Counted from the stretch's first letter, positions 49,846 through 60,942 are shown. The stretch: DNA of 64,000 nt from Bacteroidota bacterium (GCA_018267965.1 JAFDXK010000002.1:1-64000), one strand, 5' to 3'. Notes: generated by a model from the sequence alone, not told the origin. Made by a program: numbers and translations.

Positions 49846-50541
49846 ATGGAGTGTATTGTATTGGCAGGAGGATTAGGCACCAGGTTGCAAAGTGTAATAG
49901 GATTGTATCCGAAATGCATGGCTGAGGTAAATAGCAAACCTTTTCTGCATTACATCTTTGACTACCTTGAACAGCAACAAATAAGTCGCGTTATTTTATC
50001 ACTGGGTTTCAAACATGAAGTGATACTCGATTGGCTGAAAACAGAAAGCAGGAAATTTGAAATTGATTATGTGATTGAAGAGACTCCATTAGGCACGGGC
50101 GGTGGTATTAGTTTAGCATTAACCAAAGCAAAAGAAGATAATGTGCTGGTGCTAAATGGCGATACCATGTTCAGGGTTGATGCCAAAGCGATGTTTAAGT
50201 TTCACGCGAAAAAAAATGCTGCGACAACATTAGCACTCAAAAAAATGCAGCAATTTGAACGTTATGGTGTAGTGAGAATGGATGGGAGGAATGTTATTAC
50301 GGCTTTTGAAGAAAAGAAATATTATGATGATGGATTGATAAATGGAGGTGTTTATATCATCAACAAAGAAGCATTAAATAAAAGAAACCTACCGGAAAAA
50401 TATTCTTTTGAGAAGGACTATCTTGAAGTATCTGTAAAAGATGGCAATATATACGGATTTGAAAGTGATGCTTATTTTATTGACATAGGCATACCAACGG
50501 ATTATGAACAGGCACAACAGGATTTCAAAACAATTCAATAG
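49846..50541 (+). CDS. hddC: Sugar nucleotidyltransferase, HddC-like
   Basis: A 231-residue nucleotidyltransferase that would activate heptose 1-phosphate to GDP- (or CDP-) heptose. It has the pyrophosphorylase start ECIVLAGGLGTRLQSVIGLY, PKCMAEVNSKPFLHY, the GTGGGISLAL and LVLNGDTMFRV metal-site strand, and FIDIGIPTDYEQA at the end. The gene touches the glycosyltransferase gene (no gap), so hddA-hddC-GT4 form one operon. Confidence 0.87.
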   Translation: MECIVLAGGLGTRLQSVIGLYPKCMAEVNSKPFLHYIFDYLEQQQISRVILSLGFKHEVILDWLKTESRKFEIDYVIEETPLGTGGGISLALTKAKEDNVLVLNGDTMFRVDAKAMFKFHAKKNAATTLALKKMQQFERYGVVRMDGRNVITAFEEKKYYDDGLINGGVYIINKEALNKRNLPEKYSFEKDYLEVSVKDGNIYGFESDAYFIDIGIPTDYEQAQQDFKTIQ

Positions 50542-51669
50542 ATGAATATAACCATCATAGGCTCTGCTCACCCATTACGAGGTGGTGGTATTTCTACCTT
50601 CAATGAAAGAATGGCTGAAGTATTGCAAGAACAGGGACACAGGGTTATTATCTATTCATTTTCGTTGCAATACCCTTCTTTTCTTTTCCCCGGGAAATCA
50701 CAGTTTACAGATGAGCCTGCTCCGCAAGGATTAGATATTCGTAGCGCTATCAATTCTATAAATCCATTGAACTGGTTGAGTGTTGGCAATAGAATAAAAA
50801 ATGAAAAACCTGATTTAATTATCGTTCGCTACTGGCTGCCATTTATGGGCCCTTGCTTCGGAACTATATTAAGACGTGTTAGAAAAAACAAACACACCAA
50901 GATCGTTGCCATAACTGATAACGTAATACCTCATGAAGCACGTTTTGGAGACATGGCATTTACCAAATATTTCATAAAAGCTGCTGATGCTTTTGTGGCC
51001 ATGAGTAAAGACGTATTGAAAGACCTCAAAACGTTTACCAATAAACCATCAGTATTCAGCCCACATCCTGTATATGATAATTACGGAAATGCAGTGACCA
51101 AAGAAGATGCGTGTCTTAGATTAGGTTTAAACCCCAATGACAAATACATCTTGTTTTTCGGATTCATCAGGAAGTATAAAGGATTGGATATCCTACTGGA
51201 TGCAATGAAAGATAGTACAGTAAAGCAATCCGGTATCAAGCTAATAATTGCTGGTGAATTTTATGACGATAAAGAATTGTACGAAAGGCAAATAGCTGAA
51301 AATGGAATTGAGGGGCAAGTGAAATTATTTACAGAATTTATACCAAACGAGGATATTAAATACTATCTCTCAGCGGCAGACTTAGTAGTGCAACCATATA
51401 GAAGTGCTACGCAGAGCGGCATAACACAAGTCGCGTATCATTTCGAAAAACCAATGGTAGTAACCAATGTAGGCGGATTAGCAGAGGTAGTGCCTAATGG
51501 CAAAGTAGGCTTTGTTACAGAACCCAACCCGGCAGAAATAGCATCTGCAATTGTACGCTTTTATAATCAAGGTTTGCCTGGTTTGAAACAACACATAGCA
51601 ACTGAAAAGCAGAAATACAGCTGGGAAACTTTTATTGACAACCTATTGGGTGTTGTGGGGTTAAAATAA
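50542..51669 (+). CDS. Glycosyltransferase family 4
   Basis: A 375-residue GT-B-fold enzyme: [20 protein letters not shown] at the start, an acceptor-binding half to ~190, then [20 protein letters not shown], a nucleotide-sugar site ([20 protein letters not shown]) and [18 protein letters not shown]. It likely adds a sugar, plausibly heptose made by its neighbours, to a surface glycan. It overlaps ruvB by nine bases tail to tail. Confidence 0.87.
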   Translation: MNITIIGSAHPLRGGGISTFNERMAEVLQEQGHRVIIYSFSLQYPSFLFPGKSQFTDEPAPQGLDIRSAINSINPLNWLSVGNRIKNEKPDLIIVRYWLPFMGPCFGTILRRVRKNKHTKIVAITDNVIPHEARFGDMAFTKYFIKAADAFVAMSKDVLKDLKTFTNKPSVFSPHPVYDNYGNAVTKEDACLRLGLNPNDKYILFFGFIRKYKGLDILLDAMKDSTVKQSGIKLIIAGEFYDDKELYERQIAENGIEGQVKLFTEFIPNEDIKYYLSAADLVVQPYRSATQSGITQVAYHFEKPMVVTNVGGLAEVVPNGKVGFVTEPNPAEIASAIVRFYNQGLPGLKQHIATEKQKYSWETFIDNLLGVVGLK

Positions 51670-52683
51670 GCTTCCCGCTTCTCCGGGTTTTTTCCTTCCA
51701 AAATGACGATATGCTTTATCAGTAGCTTCGCGGCCCCGTGGTGTGCGCATGATATATCCTTCTTGTATCAGAAAAGGCTCATACACTTCTTCAATTGTAC
51801 CAGCTTCCTCTCCTACTGCTGTAGCAATATTATTAATACCTGTTGGTCCGCCTTTGAACTTATCAATGAGCGTTGACAATATCTTATTATCCATATCATC
51901 CAAACCACTTTCATCAACATTCAATGCTCGCAGGCCATGCTCTACAATTGCCATATCTATCACACCATTACCTAGCACTTGTGCAAAATCGCGCATACGG
52001 CGTAGCAAGCCATTAGCGATACGCGGTGTACCACGGCTGCGACTTGCAATTTGTCCAGCTGCATCTGATGTAACACGAACATTTAACAATCCAGCGGAAC
52101 GGGCAACAATGCGTTGCAGAACATCTGAGGTATAATAATCTAACCTTGATTTAATTCCAAAGCGGCTTAACAAAGGAGATGTTAGCAGTCCGCTACGAGT
52201 AGTGGCTCCAACAAGTGTAAACGGATTAAGATTGATTTGAACAGAACGTGCTGCAGGGCCAGTATCAATCATGATATCAATCTTGAAATCTTCCATTGCA
52301 GCGTAGAGATACTCCTCCACCACAGTACTCAGACGATGTATCTCATCAATAAACAAAACATCACGAGGCTCAAGGCTAGTTAATAACCCGGCTAAATCTG
52401 CCGGCTTTTCAATAACAGGTCCGCTAGTTTCTTTTATACTTACACCTAATTCATTAGCTACAATGCGCGACAAAGTGGTTTTCCCCAATCCAGGGGGGCC
52501 ATGGAACAATACATGGTCTAAAGATTCTCCACGCAGGTTAGCTGCTTTGATGAAAATTCGGAGGTTTTCAATCAATTGAGGTTGTCCCGAAAATTCATCA
52601 ATCGACTGCGGCCTGATGCTATTCTCATATTCGCGTTCCTGCGAATTTAAATCATCTGTCGGCCTCACGTGAGAATTTTGCAT
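51661..52683 (-). CDS. ruvB: Holliday junction branch migration helicase RuvB
   Basis: RuvB is the hexameric motor that drives branch migration with RuvA. The 340-residue protein has the N-terminal [20 protein letters not shown], Walker [14 protein letters not shown], Walker [21 protein letters not shown], sensor/arginine-finger block [20 protein letters not shown] and the winged-helix end [16 protein letters not shown]. ruvA and ruvC are not adjacent. Confidence 0.97.
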   Translation of the reverse strand: MQNSHVRPTDDLNSQEREYENSIRPQSIDEFSGQPQLIENLRIFIKAANLRGESLDHVLFHGPPGLGKTTLSRIVANELGVSIKETSGPVIEKPADLAGLLTSLEPRDVLFIDEIHRLSTVVEEYLYAAMEDFKIDIMIDTGPAARSVQINLNPFTLVGATTRSGLLTSPLLSRFGIKSRLDYYTSDVLQRIVARSAGLLNVRVTSDAAGQIASRSRGTPRIANGLLRRMRDFAQVLGNGVIDMAIVEHGLRALNVDESGLDDMDNKILSTLIDKFKGGPTGINNIATAVGEEAGTIEEVYEPFLIQEGYIMRTPRGREATDKAYRHFGRKKPGEAGSLF

Positions 52684-52705
52684 TTTTAAAATTACAGAAT
52701 TGTTT

Positions 52706-54559
52706 TTACTCTAGTTTATAAACATATATCAGGTGCAGGTAAGTGTTTCTATCCTCACTGTTTTCACTTTTATCATTATCCATATCAATCTTCATGATGA
52801 TATTGCCATCTTGTAGCTGTTCGTAACAAATAGGTGCTAAACGTGTATATTCTTCAGGGCTTATGAATGTGCCTATTAATTGGTTATTGATAAAAATATG
52901 ATTATGAGGGTAAATGCCTTTAAGAGGTGTACCTCTGGAAAAAGGGACAAAACTATATTTTCCTTTAGGCAAATAAATAGGATACGATACTACAGAGTCT
53001 GAATATATGTGTATATCATTTTGCGGAACATCGGTCTTAAAATTACTATAATTAAGAATGCGATAATAATTTCCAACACCCATATCTACGGGTTTTATTT
53101 CGCTTATTACGTAACCTTTTTCTTCGAAAGTCCTGACAATCAGATTTCTTCTTTTCAGGTCTTCTATTACACTCTTATACCCAAACTCTGGATAAGAAGA
53201 GCCATAGTATAAAAAGTAATTTGCTTTTTCTTCGGCTACGTATTCATAATATTGTTCAGGTGTAATAGACCAGGGTACCTCCATGTATAGGCTATCTTTT
53301 ACGTAGCCCCTGTAATAGTAATACCTGTAAGCATTTACAGGTGTTGTAATATAAATATGCGCTGATGGCGGAACATTTTTATTGATATAGTTAAGTGATG
53401 GTTTTATCTCAAGAGGCCATAATGGGAATTTTTTGAAATTCTCAAATGTGAGTATATATAAGCAACCCACAACAATTAGCACGCCCATACTGACATGGAG
53501 CTTTTTTGTAACAAACTCCGCTATCAATGTTACTCCGTAGCTCATTAGCAAGATGAAACAAGGCAGCAGGTACAAAATGAGGCGGAACCAGAAAGGATAT
53601 ATCTTACAAGCAGATAGAACAAGATGTACAAATATTGGCAACCATACTAACCAAAGTATATCAAATTGCTTCCTACGTATCACCGTCCAAGTAGCAATTA
53701 TAAACAATGCAGCTAACAGATAAGACACCCATGAATAAGGTGTGATGTATAGCAGCATGGTATAAAAAATTTCATCTAACCGCTGCTTGAAAAAATTGAT
53801 GAAATCAGGACTGGTAATATCTGTAGGGCAGAAAGCAAATGCATAATTCGCTTTTTGGTCGGCAATTGCAGGATGATTGTATACAAATGAAAAATAATTG
53901 GCAAGGAACACAACACCCCACCATATCAAAACACTTAATTGTTGCTTATCTACTTTTCTGTTCTTAAACCAGTACCACATCATACGCCCCCCTATAGAAA
54001 AAAGAACAATGAAAGTAACATTAGAAAACAGAATACTAAGGCAGCCTGCTATTATAAGTAGTTTGTTTCTTCGGGCTGCTATATAACTATTCCCGGATAT
54101 GCTAAGAAACACCAACAACAGATAAACAGACACGTCTACAGCATATGGCTTCAGCTCAGAAGAGAAAAATATCAATGTCACGTTGACAGAAAAAACAAAA
54201 AAGCCAATGAGAGCGGCAATCTTGTTTTTGGTCAAATCCCTTATAACATAATAGAACAGAGGTAGAGAGAGTATTGAAAAAATAAATGGTACAGCTCTTA
54301 AGGCACACTCCGTATAACCAAACAACTGCCCCATAGCTTTTGTGCCCCAAATAAAAAATAGAGCTGCCGCCTGTATAAAATCCAATGGTTGCGCTAATCT
54401 TATATAGCCATATTTAATAAAATTAAGTGCAAAATGTGTTTCATCTTCCCATAGACTACGCCCCATCAGGTATTGATAAAAACGCAAATACAGCCCTATG
54501 CCAAGCATAAGAATAAAGACTGATATTATGGAATATTCAAATAGCTTTTGCTTGTTCAT
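52706..54559 (-). CDS. GT39/ArnT-type membrane glycosyltransferase (paralogue B)
   Basis: A 617-residue polytopic protein with about ten membrane helices. The first loop carries [16 protein letters not shown], with the acidic pair typical of GT-C enzymes that use a polyprenyl-phosphate sugar, and a later block [20 protein letters not shown]. After the membrane part (to ~residue 380), ~230 residues form an outside domain with beta strands ([20 protein letters not shown]), missing from its neighbour. It is a tandem paralogue of the 54570-56066 gene. Confidence 0.78.
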   Translation of the reverse strand: MNKQKLFEYSIISVFILMLGIGLYLRFYQYLMGRSLWEDETHFALNFIKYGYIRLAQPLDFIQAAALFFIWGTKAMGQLFGYTECALRAVPFIFSILSLPLFYYVIRDLTKNKIAALIGFFVFSVNVTLIFFSSELKPYAVDVSVYLLLVFLSISGNSYIAARRNKLLIIAGCLSILFSNVTFIVLFSIGGRMMWYWFKNRKVDKQQLSVLIWWGVVFLANYFSFVYNHPAIADQKANYAFAFCPTDITSPDFINFFKQRLDEIFYTMLLYITPYSWVSYLLAALFIIATWTVIRRKQFDILWLVWLPIFVHLVLSACKIYPFWFRLILYLLPCFILLMSYGVTLIAEFVTKKLHVSMGVLIVVGCLYILTFENFKKFPLWPLEIKPSLNYINKNVPPSAHIYITTPVNAYRYYYYRGYVKDSLYMEVPWSITPEQYYEYVAEEKANYFLYYGSSYPEFGYKSVIEDLKRRNLIVRTFEEKGYVISEIKPVDMGVGNYYRILNYSNFKTDVPQNDIHIYSDSVVSYPIYLPKGKYSFVPFSRGTPLKGIYPHNHIFINNQLIGTFISPEEYTRLAPICYEQLQDGNIIMKIDMDNDKSENSEDRNTYLHLIYVYKLE

Positions 54560-54569
54560 CCTATCAGGC

Positions 54570-56066
54570 TTATTGTGCGGGTTTTATTTCTGATACCATG
54601 AAATTATTTTCCCTGAATTCCTTTACTACAAGTCCTTTCGCTCTTAATTCAGGCATATAGACTTCATCAATTGATTGCATCATAATATAGTTAGCTTTTT
54701 GCTCTTTGATAAGCGGTTCATTCAAAAACTCACCGGGATGTATATCCCACCTGATAGTTTTAAAATTCCCATTTTTTACAAACCCTATTTTGTAATAATA
54801 CTCATACATACTGGCGGGTGTAGTAATAATTACATTAGTATTAGCAGGGTAATGTTGATTAATGTATAATAAAGCTGGCCTGATATTAATTTCCCATTTA
54901 GGGAAACTGGTTATAGATTTTTTAAGCCCGAAGAACAAACAATATCCAACAAACGTGATTGCAACTAGGTTGTGTATTCTTCTTGCTAAAATATCGTACA
55001 AAGTAGTAATTCCTATTGCAATCAAAGTCATAAACGCCGGCATCAGGTATAGTATAAATCTGAAAAAGAATGGATACATTTTCAGCATTGATAGGACGAG
55101 GTGCAGAAAAACAGGCAATACAGTGATAATAAAAATTGTTTTATCGCGCTTTATAAAAATGCGTAACAGTGCTATAATGAACAAAGCAGCAAGCACATAA
55201 TTAAAGTAATAGTCTTTGCTTATTACAAACATGTCGCTGAAAAAAGTATCTTCTATTCTTGCTGAGATAAAATTCCCGAAACCTTCATTTACGTATGGTA
55301 TCGGGGCAAATGTAAATGCCCAAATTTGTTTCATGCCATCGCCGTATGGGTGGTTGTAAATGAATTTTAAAAAATTAACAGCGAATACGATCATCCAACA
55401 AGCTAATATATACCAATGCTTTACCTGGCTTTCAAATACTATAATCCCTGAATTTCCTTCCTTCTTATACTTATGCCATGATGAAAAGAAATAAACCATT
55501 ATAGTAAACATCACAACAGATGACGCATTAGACATCAATATTGCAATACTGCCACCCAACATCAATAGCAAAGTCCTGTACTTGCAGACAAATGAATTAG
55601 AAGATATTGCAGCATAAATTAACATTACATAGACAGATACATCTACAGTATATGGTTTAAGCTCTGAAGCATAATACACTAATGATATGTTAAATGCATA
55701 CAAACAGAATGCTATGAGGGCGGTAATTTTATTTTTTGTAAGCTCAACCACCATGAAATAAAAAACAGGCAATGCTAATATCGAAAACAGAAATGGGATT
55801 AAACGCAAGGACATTTCTCCAAATCCAAACAGATGCGATACAGCTTCGATTGAAAATAAAAAAAGAATGGGTGCCGTTTGGTAATTCTCCAGCGGTTTTG
55901 TCAGGCCCGTAAAATCAAGATCAATAAAATTCAATGCAAGGTGTGCTTCATCGTGCCAAAGACTCCTGTTCATAAAATATTGATACCCCCGTAAAAACAA
56001 ACCCGCAAGCAATATTATCCAGAATAATATAGCTATTGTGATATTAGAGGTTTTATCATTCTTCAT
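54570..56066 (-). CDS. GT39/ArnT-type membrane glycosyltransferase (paralogue A)
   Basis: A 498-residue polytopic enzyme like its neighbour: FMNRSLWHDEAHLALNFIDL near the first helix holds the catalytic acidic pair, and YYASELKPYTVDVSVYVMLI matches at the same distance. It lacks the long C-terminal outside domain of paralogue B. Genes A and B are separated by only ten bases in the same direction, so both are probably made from one transcript and act on different acceptors or sugars. Lipid carrier and sugar are unknown. Confidence 0.78.
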   Translation of the reverse strand: MKNDKTSNITIAILFWIILLAGLFLRGYQYFMNRSLWHDEAHLALNFIDLDFTGLTKPLENYQTAPILFLFSIEAVSHLFGFGEMSLRLIPFLFSILALPVFYFMVVELTKNKITALIAFCLYAFNISLVYYASELKPYTVDVSVYVMLIYAAISSNSFVCKYRTLLLMLGGSIAILMSNASSVVMFTIMVYFFSSWHKYKKEGNSGIIVFESQVKHWYILACWMIVFAVNFLKFIYNHPYGDGMKQIWAFTFAPIPYVNEGFGNFISARIEDTFFSDMFVISKDYYFNYVLAALFIIALLRIFIKRDKTIFIITVLPVFLHLVLSMLKMYPFFFRFILYLMPAFMTLIAIGITTLYDILARRIHNLVAITFVGYCLFFGLKKSITSFPKWEINIRPALLYINQHYPANTNVIITTPASMYEYYYKIGFVKNGNFKTIRWDIHPGEFLNEPLIKEQKANYIMMQSIDEVYMPELRAKGLVVKEFRENNFMVSEIKPAQ

Positions 56067-56129
56067 GGGTATTCATTTGATACAAATGTAGAATTATAGT
56101 TAACAATGTCATGCTCCGCAACAAATAAT

Positions 56130-56137
56130 TACCTTTG
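56130..56137 (+). promoter_or_regulatory. -7 element of the metB-like gene
   Basis: TACCTTTG, 22 bases before the ATG at 56160; the upstream frame start at 56106 would lie before the promoter. Confidence 0.45.
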
Positions 56138-56159
56138 CATACATTTTATTGAGCGTATT

Positions 56160-57314
56160 ATGCAAAACAATAATCACAAATTAGCTACTAAACTTATACA
56201 TGCGGGTGCCGAACCAGACCCGACTACTGGTGCTATCATGACACCTATATACCAAACCTCAACCTATGTGCAGGAAGGTCCTAATGAACATAAAGGCTGG
56301 AGCTATGCACGCGGTCACAATCCTACGCGCGATGCATTACAACGTGCATTGGCTGCAATCGAAAATGGCAAACACGCTCTTTGCTTTGGCAGTGGTATGG
56401 CAGCAATTGATGCGGTTACTAAATTACTGGTACCCGGAGACGAAATGATAGTAGGTAATGACTTGTATGGTGGCACTTATAGGATGTTCACAAAAGTGTT
56501 TGCCAACTTCGGCATCAAGTTTCATTTCATAGATATGCATAACGCAGAAAACATCCGCAACTATATCAACAGCAATACCAAAATGATATGGGCTGAAACA
56601 CCTACTAATCCGCTACTGAATATTGTAGATATAGAAGCATGTGCTAAAATTACAAAAGAGCACAACTTACTACTTGCTGTAGATAATACATTCGCTTCTC
56701 CTTATTTGCAAAATCCGCTTGACCAGGGTGCTGATATCGTAATGCATTCAGCGACAAAATACTTGGGCGGGCATAGTGATGTGGTACATGGTTGCTTGAT
56801 AATGAATGATGATGAATTGTTAGCTAGGTTAAAATTCATACAAAACAGTTGTGGTGGCGTACCCGGCCCTCATGATAGTTGGTTGGTATTACGTGGCATA
56901 AAAACGCTGCATGTGCGCATGCAACGCCATTGTGAGAATGGTGAGAAAATAGCGAATTACCTGCGCAACCACCCTAAAGTAGGCAAAGTGTATTGGTGTG
57001 GTTTTGAAGACCATCCCGGATATGCTATTGCTAAAAAGCAAATGCGTGGCTTTGGCGGTATGATGTCATTTACACTGAAAGATGACAGCATGAATGCTGC
57101 AATAAGCGTAATGAAGAAAACACAACTATTCTCATTGGCTGAATCTCTTGGCGGTGTAGAATCTTTGATAGGACACCCTGCAACTATGACGCATGGTGCT
57201 ATACCACGCGAAGAGCGTATTAAAAATGGCTTGGTTGACAGCCTGATGCGCCTGAGTGTAGGTATTGAAGATGCAGATGACTTGATAGCGGACCTAGCAC
57301 AGGCGATAGGATAA
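56160..57314 (+). CDS. metB: PLP-dependent trans-sulfuration enzyme (cystathionine gamma-synthase type)
   Basis: A 384-residue Cys/Met-metabolism PLP enzyme. Family motifs are HKLATKLIHAGAEPDPTTGA, QTSTYVQEGP, FGSGMAAIDAV, TKMIWAETPTNPLLNIVDIE, VDNTFASPYLQNPLDQGADI and HSATKYLGGHSDVVHG with the PLP-binding Lys. It condenses an activated homoserine with cysteine, or runs the gamma-lyase reaction; the sequence alone does not settle which. The start at 56160 (MQNNNHKLAT) follows the promoter; the longer frame does not. Confidence 0.9.
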   Translation: MQNNNHKLATKLIHAGAEPDPTTGAIMTPIYQTSTYVQEGPNEHKGWSYARGHNPTRDALQRALAAIENGKHALCFGSGMAAIDAVTKLLVPGDEMIVGNDLYGGTYRMFTKVFANFGIKFHFIDMHNAENIRNYINSNTKMIWAETPTNPLLNIVDIEACAKITKEHNLLLAVDNTFASPYLQNPLDQGADIVMHSATKYLGGHSDVVHGCLIMNDDELLARLKFIQNSCGGVPGPHDSWLVLRGIKTLHVRMQRHCENGEKIANYLRNHPKVGKVYWCGFEDHPGYAIAKKQMRGFGGMMSFTLKDDSMNAAISVMKKTQLFSLAESLGGVESLIGHPATMTHGAIPREERIKNGLVDSLMRLSVGIEDADDLIADLAQAIG

Positions 57315-57350
57315 AATAATTAAGCCTCTCCGTGGAGAGGCTTAATTATT
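57315..57350. terminator. Bidirectional terminator after metB
   Basis: A perfect 17-bp stem with a two-base GT loop (AATAATTAAGCCTCTCC / GGAGAGGCTTAATTATT) between metB and the convergent GLPGLI gene. Confidence 0.85.
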
Positions 57351-58093
57351 TATAGCAATACCCACCAGGTATTCTGGTCGGCATATTTGCCCCAATCTTT
57401 AAAACTGCTCTTTACTGTTTCTCCCAATTCTTTCTGAGTGGTCTTTTTACCTTTTTCGGGTATAGTAAAGTCTGTTTCTTTTGGTGCTACCAAATCTATG
57501 TGCGTAGCTATCCACGTTGTGTTCATGCGTGGTATGGCTACTTCCAGTATCAGGCCAGGCAGGCTACCAAACATTTCCGGCCCACCGCTGGCAGGAATAT
57601 CTTCAGTATAAAACGCCACAACAACAACAGAGTCAAACATCTTACCTACTGCCTTACGGCATTTATAATTAGCGATAGTACGAATCTCGTCTGTAATCTT
57701 CCAGTCTATTTTACGCATCGTGTCTTCCACTAAAAACTTCTGTTCGAATACCTGTTTGCTGGCCTTTACTTTTTCTGTCATGAAGTCAGTATAAACTATA
57801 TTCTCATTTGCAGGTGATTGTGCAAACCATAACTTGGTTCCTTCTTCTACTTCCCTACCTGGTTTGTATATGGATTTAGTAGGCGTGAAGTACAAATCAA
57901 AATACTTGGTTACAAATTTGGGTATCTGTGCTTTGAATTGCTCTATCCATTGTTTTTGGTCATCATCCAAATTATCGAGTATACGAGACATGTTAACCTT
58001 GCGCTCATACTCTATCTTGCCTTGAGTAGTAAATTGAGCACTGGCATTAAATGCCATCAACATAACGATATATAATGAGAGTATCTTTTTCAT
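57350..58093 (-). CDS. GLPGLI family protein
   Basis: A 247-residue secreted protein with a signal peptide (MKKILSLYIVMLMAFNASAQ) and the family signature FGSLPGLILEVAI near residue 180. A conserved region precedes it (KIDWKITDEIRTIANYKCRK). The family is found in Bacteroidota and its function is unknown. The gene is five bases downstream of a large beta-barrel protein gene, a pairing seen often, so the two likely work together at the outer membrane. Confidence 0.88.
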   Translation of the reverse strand: MKKILSLYIVMLMAFNASAQFTTQGKIEYERKVNMSRILDNLDDDQKQWIEQFKAQIPKFVTKYFDLYFTPTKSIYKPGREVEEGTKLWFAQSPANENIVYTDFMTEKVKASKQVFEQKFLVEDTMRKIDWKITDEIRTIANYKCRKAVGKMFDSVVVVAFYTEDIPASGGPEMFGSLPGLILEVAIPRMNTTWIATHIDLVAPKETDFTIPEKGKKTTQKELGETVKSSFKDWGKYADQNTWWVLL

Positions 58094-58098
58094 AAGGC

Positions 58099-60942
58099 TT
58101 ATTTTATTATTTGAATCATTTCAGCAGCATTGTTTTGAGGAATACCTGCTGCAGTTTTAGTGAAATTCCAGGTCAGAGTCAGCATACCATAACGGCGTAT
58201 GGTATTATAGCTATCCTGTGTTACATAATTGTTGTATGCATAACGCTGGAAACCTAAGTTTTGGTTTAGAATATCATAACCGGTTAGTCTCAACTCCAGC
58301 ACATCATTTTTAAGGAACTTCTTGGCAATGTATGCATTCCACAAAAACACGTTGTTGTTTTGATTAAACGTTGTTGTTTGTTGCCTTATATACCAGTTGA
58401 AATCGGAACCAATTTCGAATTTAAGCGGTAATTGATAGGATATATCGAACTCATGATTTTGAGTCCAGTAGCTGGTAGTTTGTGTGCTAATAGTCGATTT
58501 ATTGTCGTTGTATGTTACGTGAGGGTTATAGCTGACTTCAAACTTATTTTCATTCGTATTATAATCAAAACGCAAACCTAAAGTGTAGGTATTATTATTG
58601 CTGGTATTATTTATTCCGTTGATGACGTTGTTTACGTGGTTAATACCCAATTGTGCATATCCTCCAACATTTAAATCAAGCTTTTTGATTTTGGCACCAT
58701 ATCCCAGGTAACCCCATCCGTTATAATTACCATCTACATTTATATATTGATATGTACGGGCGCCATAAGCGTTCGTGTTGTCGGACCTACTTATTGCGTT
58801 ATTGGTGAAGTTAAAATTTGCACTAGCCCACAAATATCGTCCTGTAAGCATTTGATAGTCATTAAAACTTACATTGAAATTATGTGTAAAAGATTGAACC
58901 AAACCCGCATTACCAATTGCAATATTCAAAGGGTCAGTATTATTTCTAAGGGGCTGAATTTGATCAATTGTTGGCTGTGTGGTATTGCCATGATACCCTA
59001 TACTGAATCTTGATTGTTTAGATAGTTTATATGTGAAATTAGCACTAGGGAAGAAATTCGTAAAGTTATAGGTACGTGTAGTATCTAACATCAAGTCTGT
59101 CTGTTTAAAGTCAGCATTTGAAACACTTACACCCGCCGAGAAGTTAATCTTCTTAAATACAAACCTCAGATTCGTACCTCCCTGGTTCGTAAAAATGTTA
59201 TACCTGTACTTATTGCTGTAAAAGGTATTTAATGAGTCATAAGTATCACCTAATGGATTTCTCTTATCATAGGTTTCATGGATGGCGGTATTATTATTAA
59301 CCTTGGCTGAATAGTTTAATTCAAGAAAAGCAACTTTTGATAATGGCTCAGTATATGAAAGCCTTGACGATAAGTTTAAAGATTCAGTAGATGCGATCTT
59401 CTTCTGATCGAAAACAATTGTAGCGCTTTTAATATTACCTGCCGAATCTTTAGAATTAAGCACACTAGTATTGTTTAAAAAACCATTGCCCTCATTTTCA
59501 CGATAGTTTTCAGATACGTTTAAAGAAATAGTCCTTCCTTTCTTTTTGAATTTTCTACGCCAATCAAGAGTACTGTTTATACTTTTAGTTACACCATCAT
59601 TTGTCGTACGCCTCTTACTGCTGTTTACAATTTGCCCATCTTCTGTAAGTGTTTGAGCATCAATATCAGTAGTATTATTCGCTGTTGAATATCCTGCATT
59701 TGCAGTAAGTTTTACAGTTGCAGTGCTATCAAATTTCCATTCAAATAAACCATCTACCCTATGGCGTTGGCCCATTTTATATACATTTTTAGTTTGCTTA
59801 CTGAAATACTGAGAATCAGGCAGTGTATATTCAGTCAGGTTATTTGATGTGGTTGTAATTTCCTGTTTACCATATCTGTAGTTGCTGGATAAATGTTGCT
59901 GTTCTTTATTCCATTTATCAGCAAAGTGTGCACCTCCTGTCAGTGCACGAGGTAAACCTTGCCCGTTATATTTACCATCCCAGCTTTCAAAGTCATCATC
60001 ACCATCGCTGGTATAGTATGTTACAAAACCGCCGTCTTCATCCATAAATGAATTAGAACCATCATTACCGCCGTATTTATCCCTGTCTTCCCAACCAAGC
60101 CCTACTTTACCTGTGTTAGCCATAATACCAAATAATGAGAATTGTCTCTTACCCTTAAATGCATTGAACATAGCCTGGTTTTCATAATAACCACGCTCGT
60201 CGCCGGCACCACCTCCAGCTATTACTTTACCGAAGTAACCTTTCTTTTTATCTTCTTTCAGCTGCAGATTGATGGTTTTTGTTTTTTCACCATCATCTAT
60301 CCCTGTAAATTCTGCCTGGTCGCTTTTCTTATCATATACCTGTACTTTATCTACGGCCTTAGCTTGCAGGCTTTTAGTAACTACAGCAGGATCGTCTGTG
60401 AAAAATTCTTCGCCATCCACCAGTACTTTCTTTACCTGCTCTCCTTGCGCTACAATCTGCCCGTTCTTATCTACCTGTATCCCCGGTAAGCGTTTCAGTA
60501 AGGCTTCAACTGTAGCATTATCCCTTACCTTAAAGCTATCGGCTATGTATTCAATCGTATCACCCTTTACTTTAATGGCAGCATATTGCTTGGTAAGTAC
60601 AAAATCTTTCAGAAGGTGTGTTTTAGACACCATAGGTATTATACCAAGGTCTACTTTATCTTCTTTTATATTAATGATATCCAGGTAATCAGCAAGGCCC
60701 GGATAGGTAGCCATAATCAAATACTTCTGATTGGGTTTTACATTCAATGAAAAGCTACCATCTTCTTTGGTACGCGTAAACGCTACCATTACAGAATCTT
60801 TGGCTCGCATAACTGTAATACAACCATTAGGTAGTTGATTATTATTTAAAGTATCGGCTATTGAGCCTTTTATATTTACAGATTGGGCTAAACTGATATT
60901 CGTAATGAATGCCAGCAGTAAGAGGCTTAATAAGTGGCGCAT
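58099..60942 (-). CDS. Outer-membrane beta-barrel (TonB-receptor-like) protein with carboxypeptidase-regulatory domain
   Basis: A 947-residue protein: signal peptide (ending ISLAQ), an N-terminal Ig-like regulatory domain (VNIKGSIADTLNNNQLPNGC), a plug-like region (NATVEALLKRLPGIQVDKNG; VLVDGEEFFTDDPAVVTKSL) and a C-terminal barrel of ~22 strands (to residue 940). This is the outer-membrane beta-barrel family PF14905 type, which lacks a clear TonB box. It forms an operon with the GLPGLI gene. Transported substrate unknown. Confidence 0.87.
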   Translation of the reverse strand: MRHLLSLLLLAFITNISLAQSVNIKGSIADTLNNNQLPNGCITVMRAKDSVMVAFTRTKEDGSFSLNVKPNQKYLIMATYPGLADYLDIINIKEDKVDLGIIPMVSKTHLLKDFVLTKQYAAIKVKGDTIEYIADSFKVRDNATVEALLKRLPGIQVDKNGQIVAQGEQVKKVLVDGEEFFTDDPAVVTKSLQAKAVDKVQVYDKKSDQAEFTGIDDGEKTKTINLQLKEDKKKGYFGKVIAGGGAGDERGYYENQAMFNAFKGKRQFSLFGIMANTGKVGLGWEDRDKYGGNDGSNSFMDEDGGFVTYYTSDGDDDFESWDGKYNGQGLPRALTGGAHFADKWNKEQQHLSSNYRYGKQEITTTSNNLTEYTLPDSQYFSKQTKNVYKMGQRHRVDGLFEWKFDSTATVKLTANAGYSTANNTTDIDAQTLTEDGQIVNSSKRRTTNDGVTKSINSTLDWRRKFKKKGRTISLNVSENYRENEGNGFLNNTSVLNSKDSAGNIKSATIVFDQKKIASTESLNLSSRLSYTEPLSKVAFLELNYSAKVNNNTAIHETYDKRNPLGDTYDSLNTFYSNKYRYNIFTNQGGTNLRFVFKKINFSAGVSVSNADFKQTDLMLDTTRTYNFTNFFPSANFTYKLSKQSRFSIGYHGNTTQPTIDQIQPLRNNTDPLNIAIGNAGLVQSFTHNFNVSFNDYQMLTGRYLWASANFNFTNNAISRSDNTNAYGARTYQYINVDGNYNGWGYLGYGAKIKKLDLNVGGYAQLGINHVNNVINGINNTSNNNTYTLGLRFDYNTNENKFEVSYNPHVTYNDNKSTISTQTTSYWTQNHEFDISYQLPLKFEIGSDFNWYIRQQTTTFNQNNNVFLWNAYIAKKFLKNDVLELRLTGYDILNQNLGFQRYAYNNYVTQDSYNTIRRYGMLTLTWNFTKTAAGIPQNNAAEMIQIIK

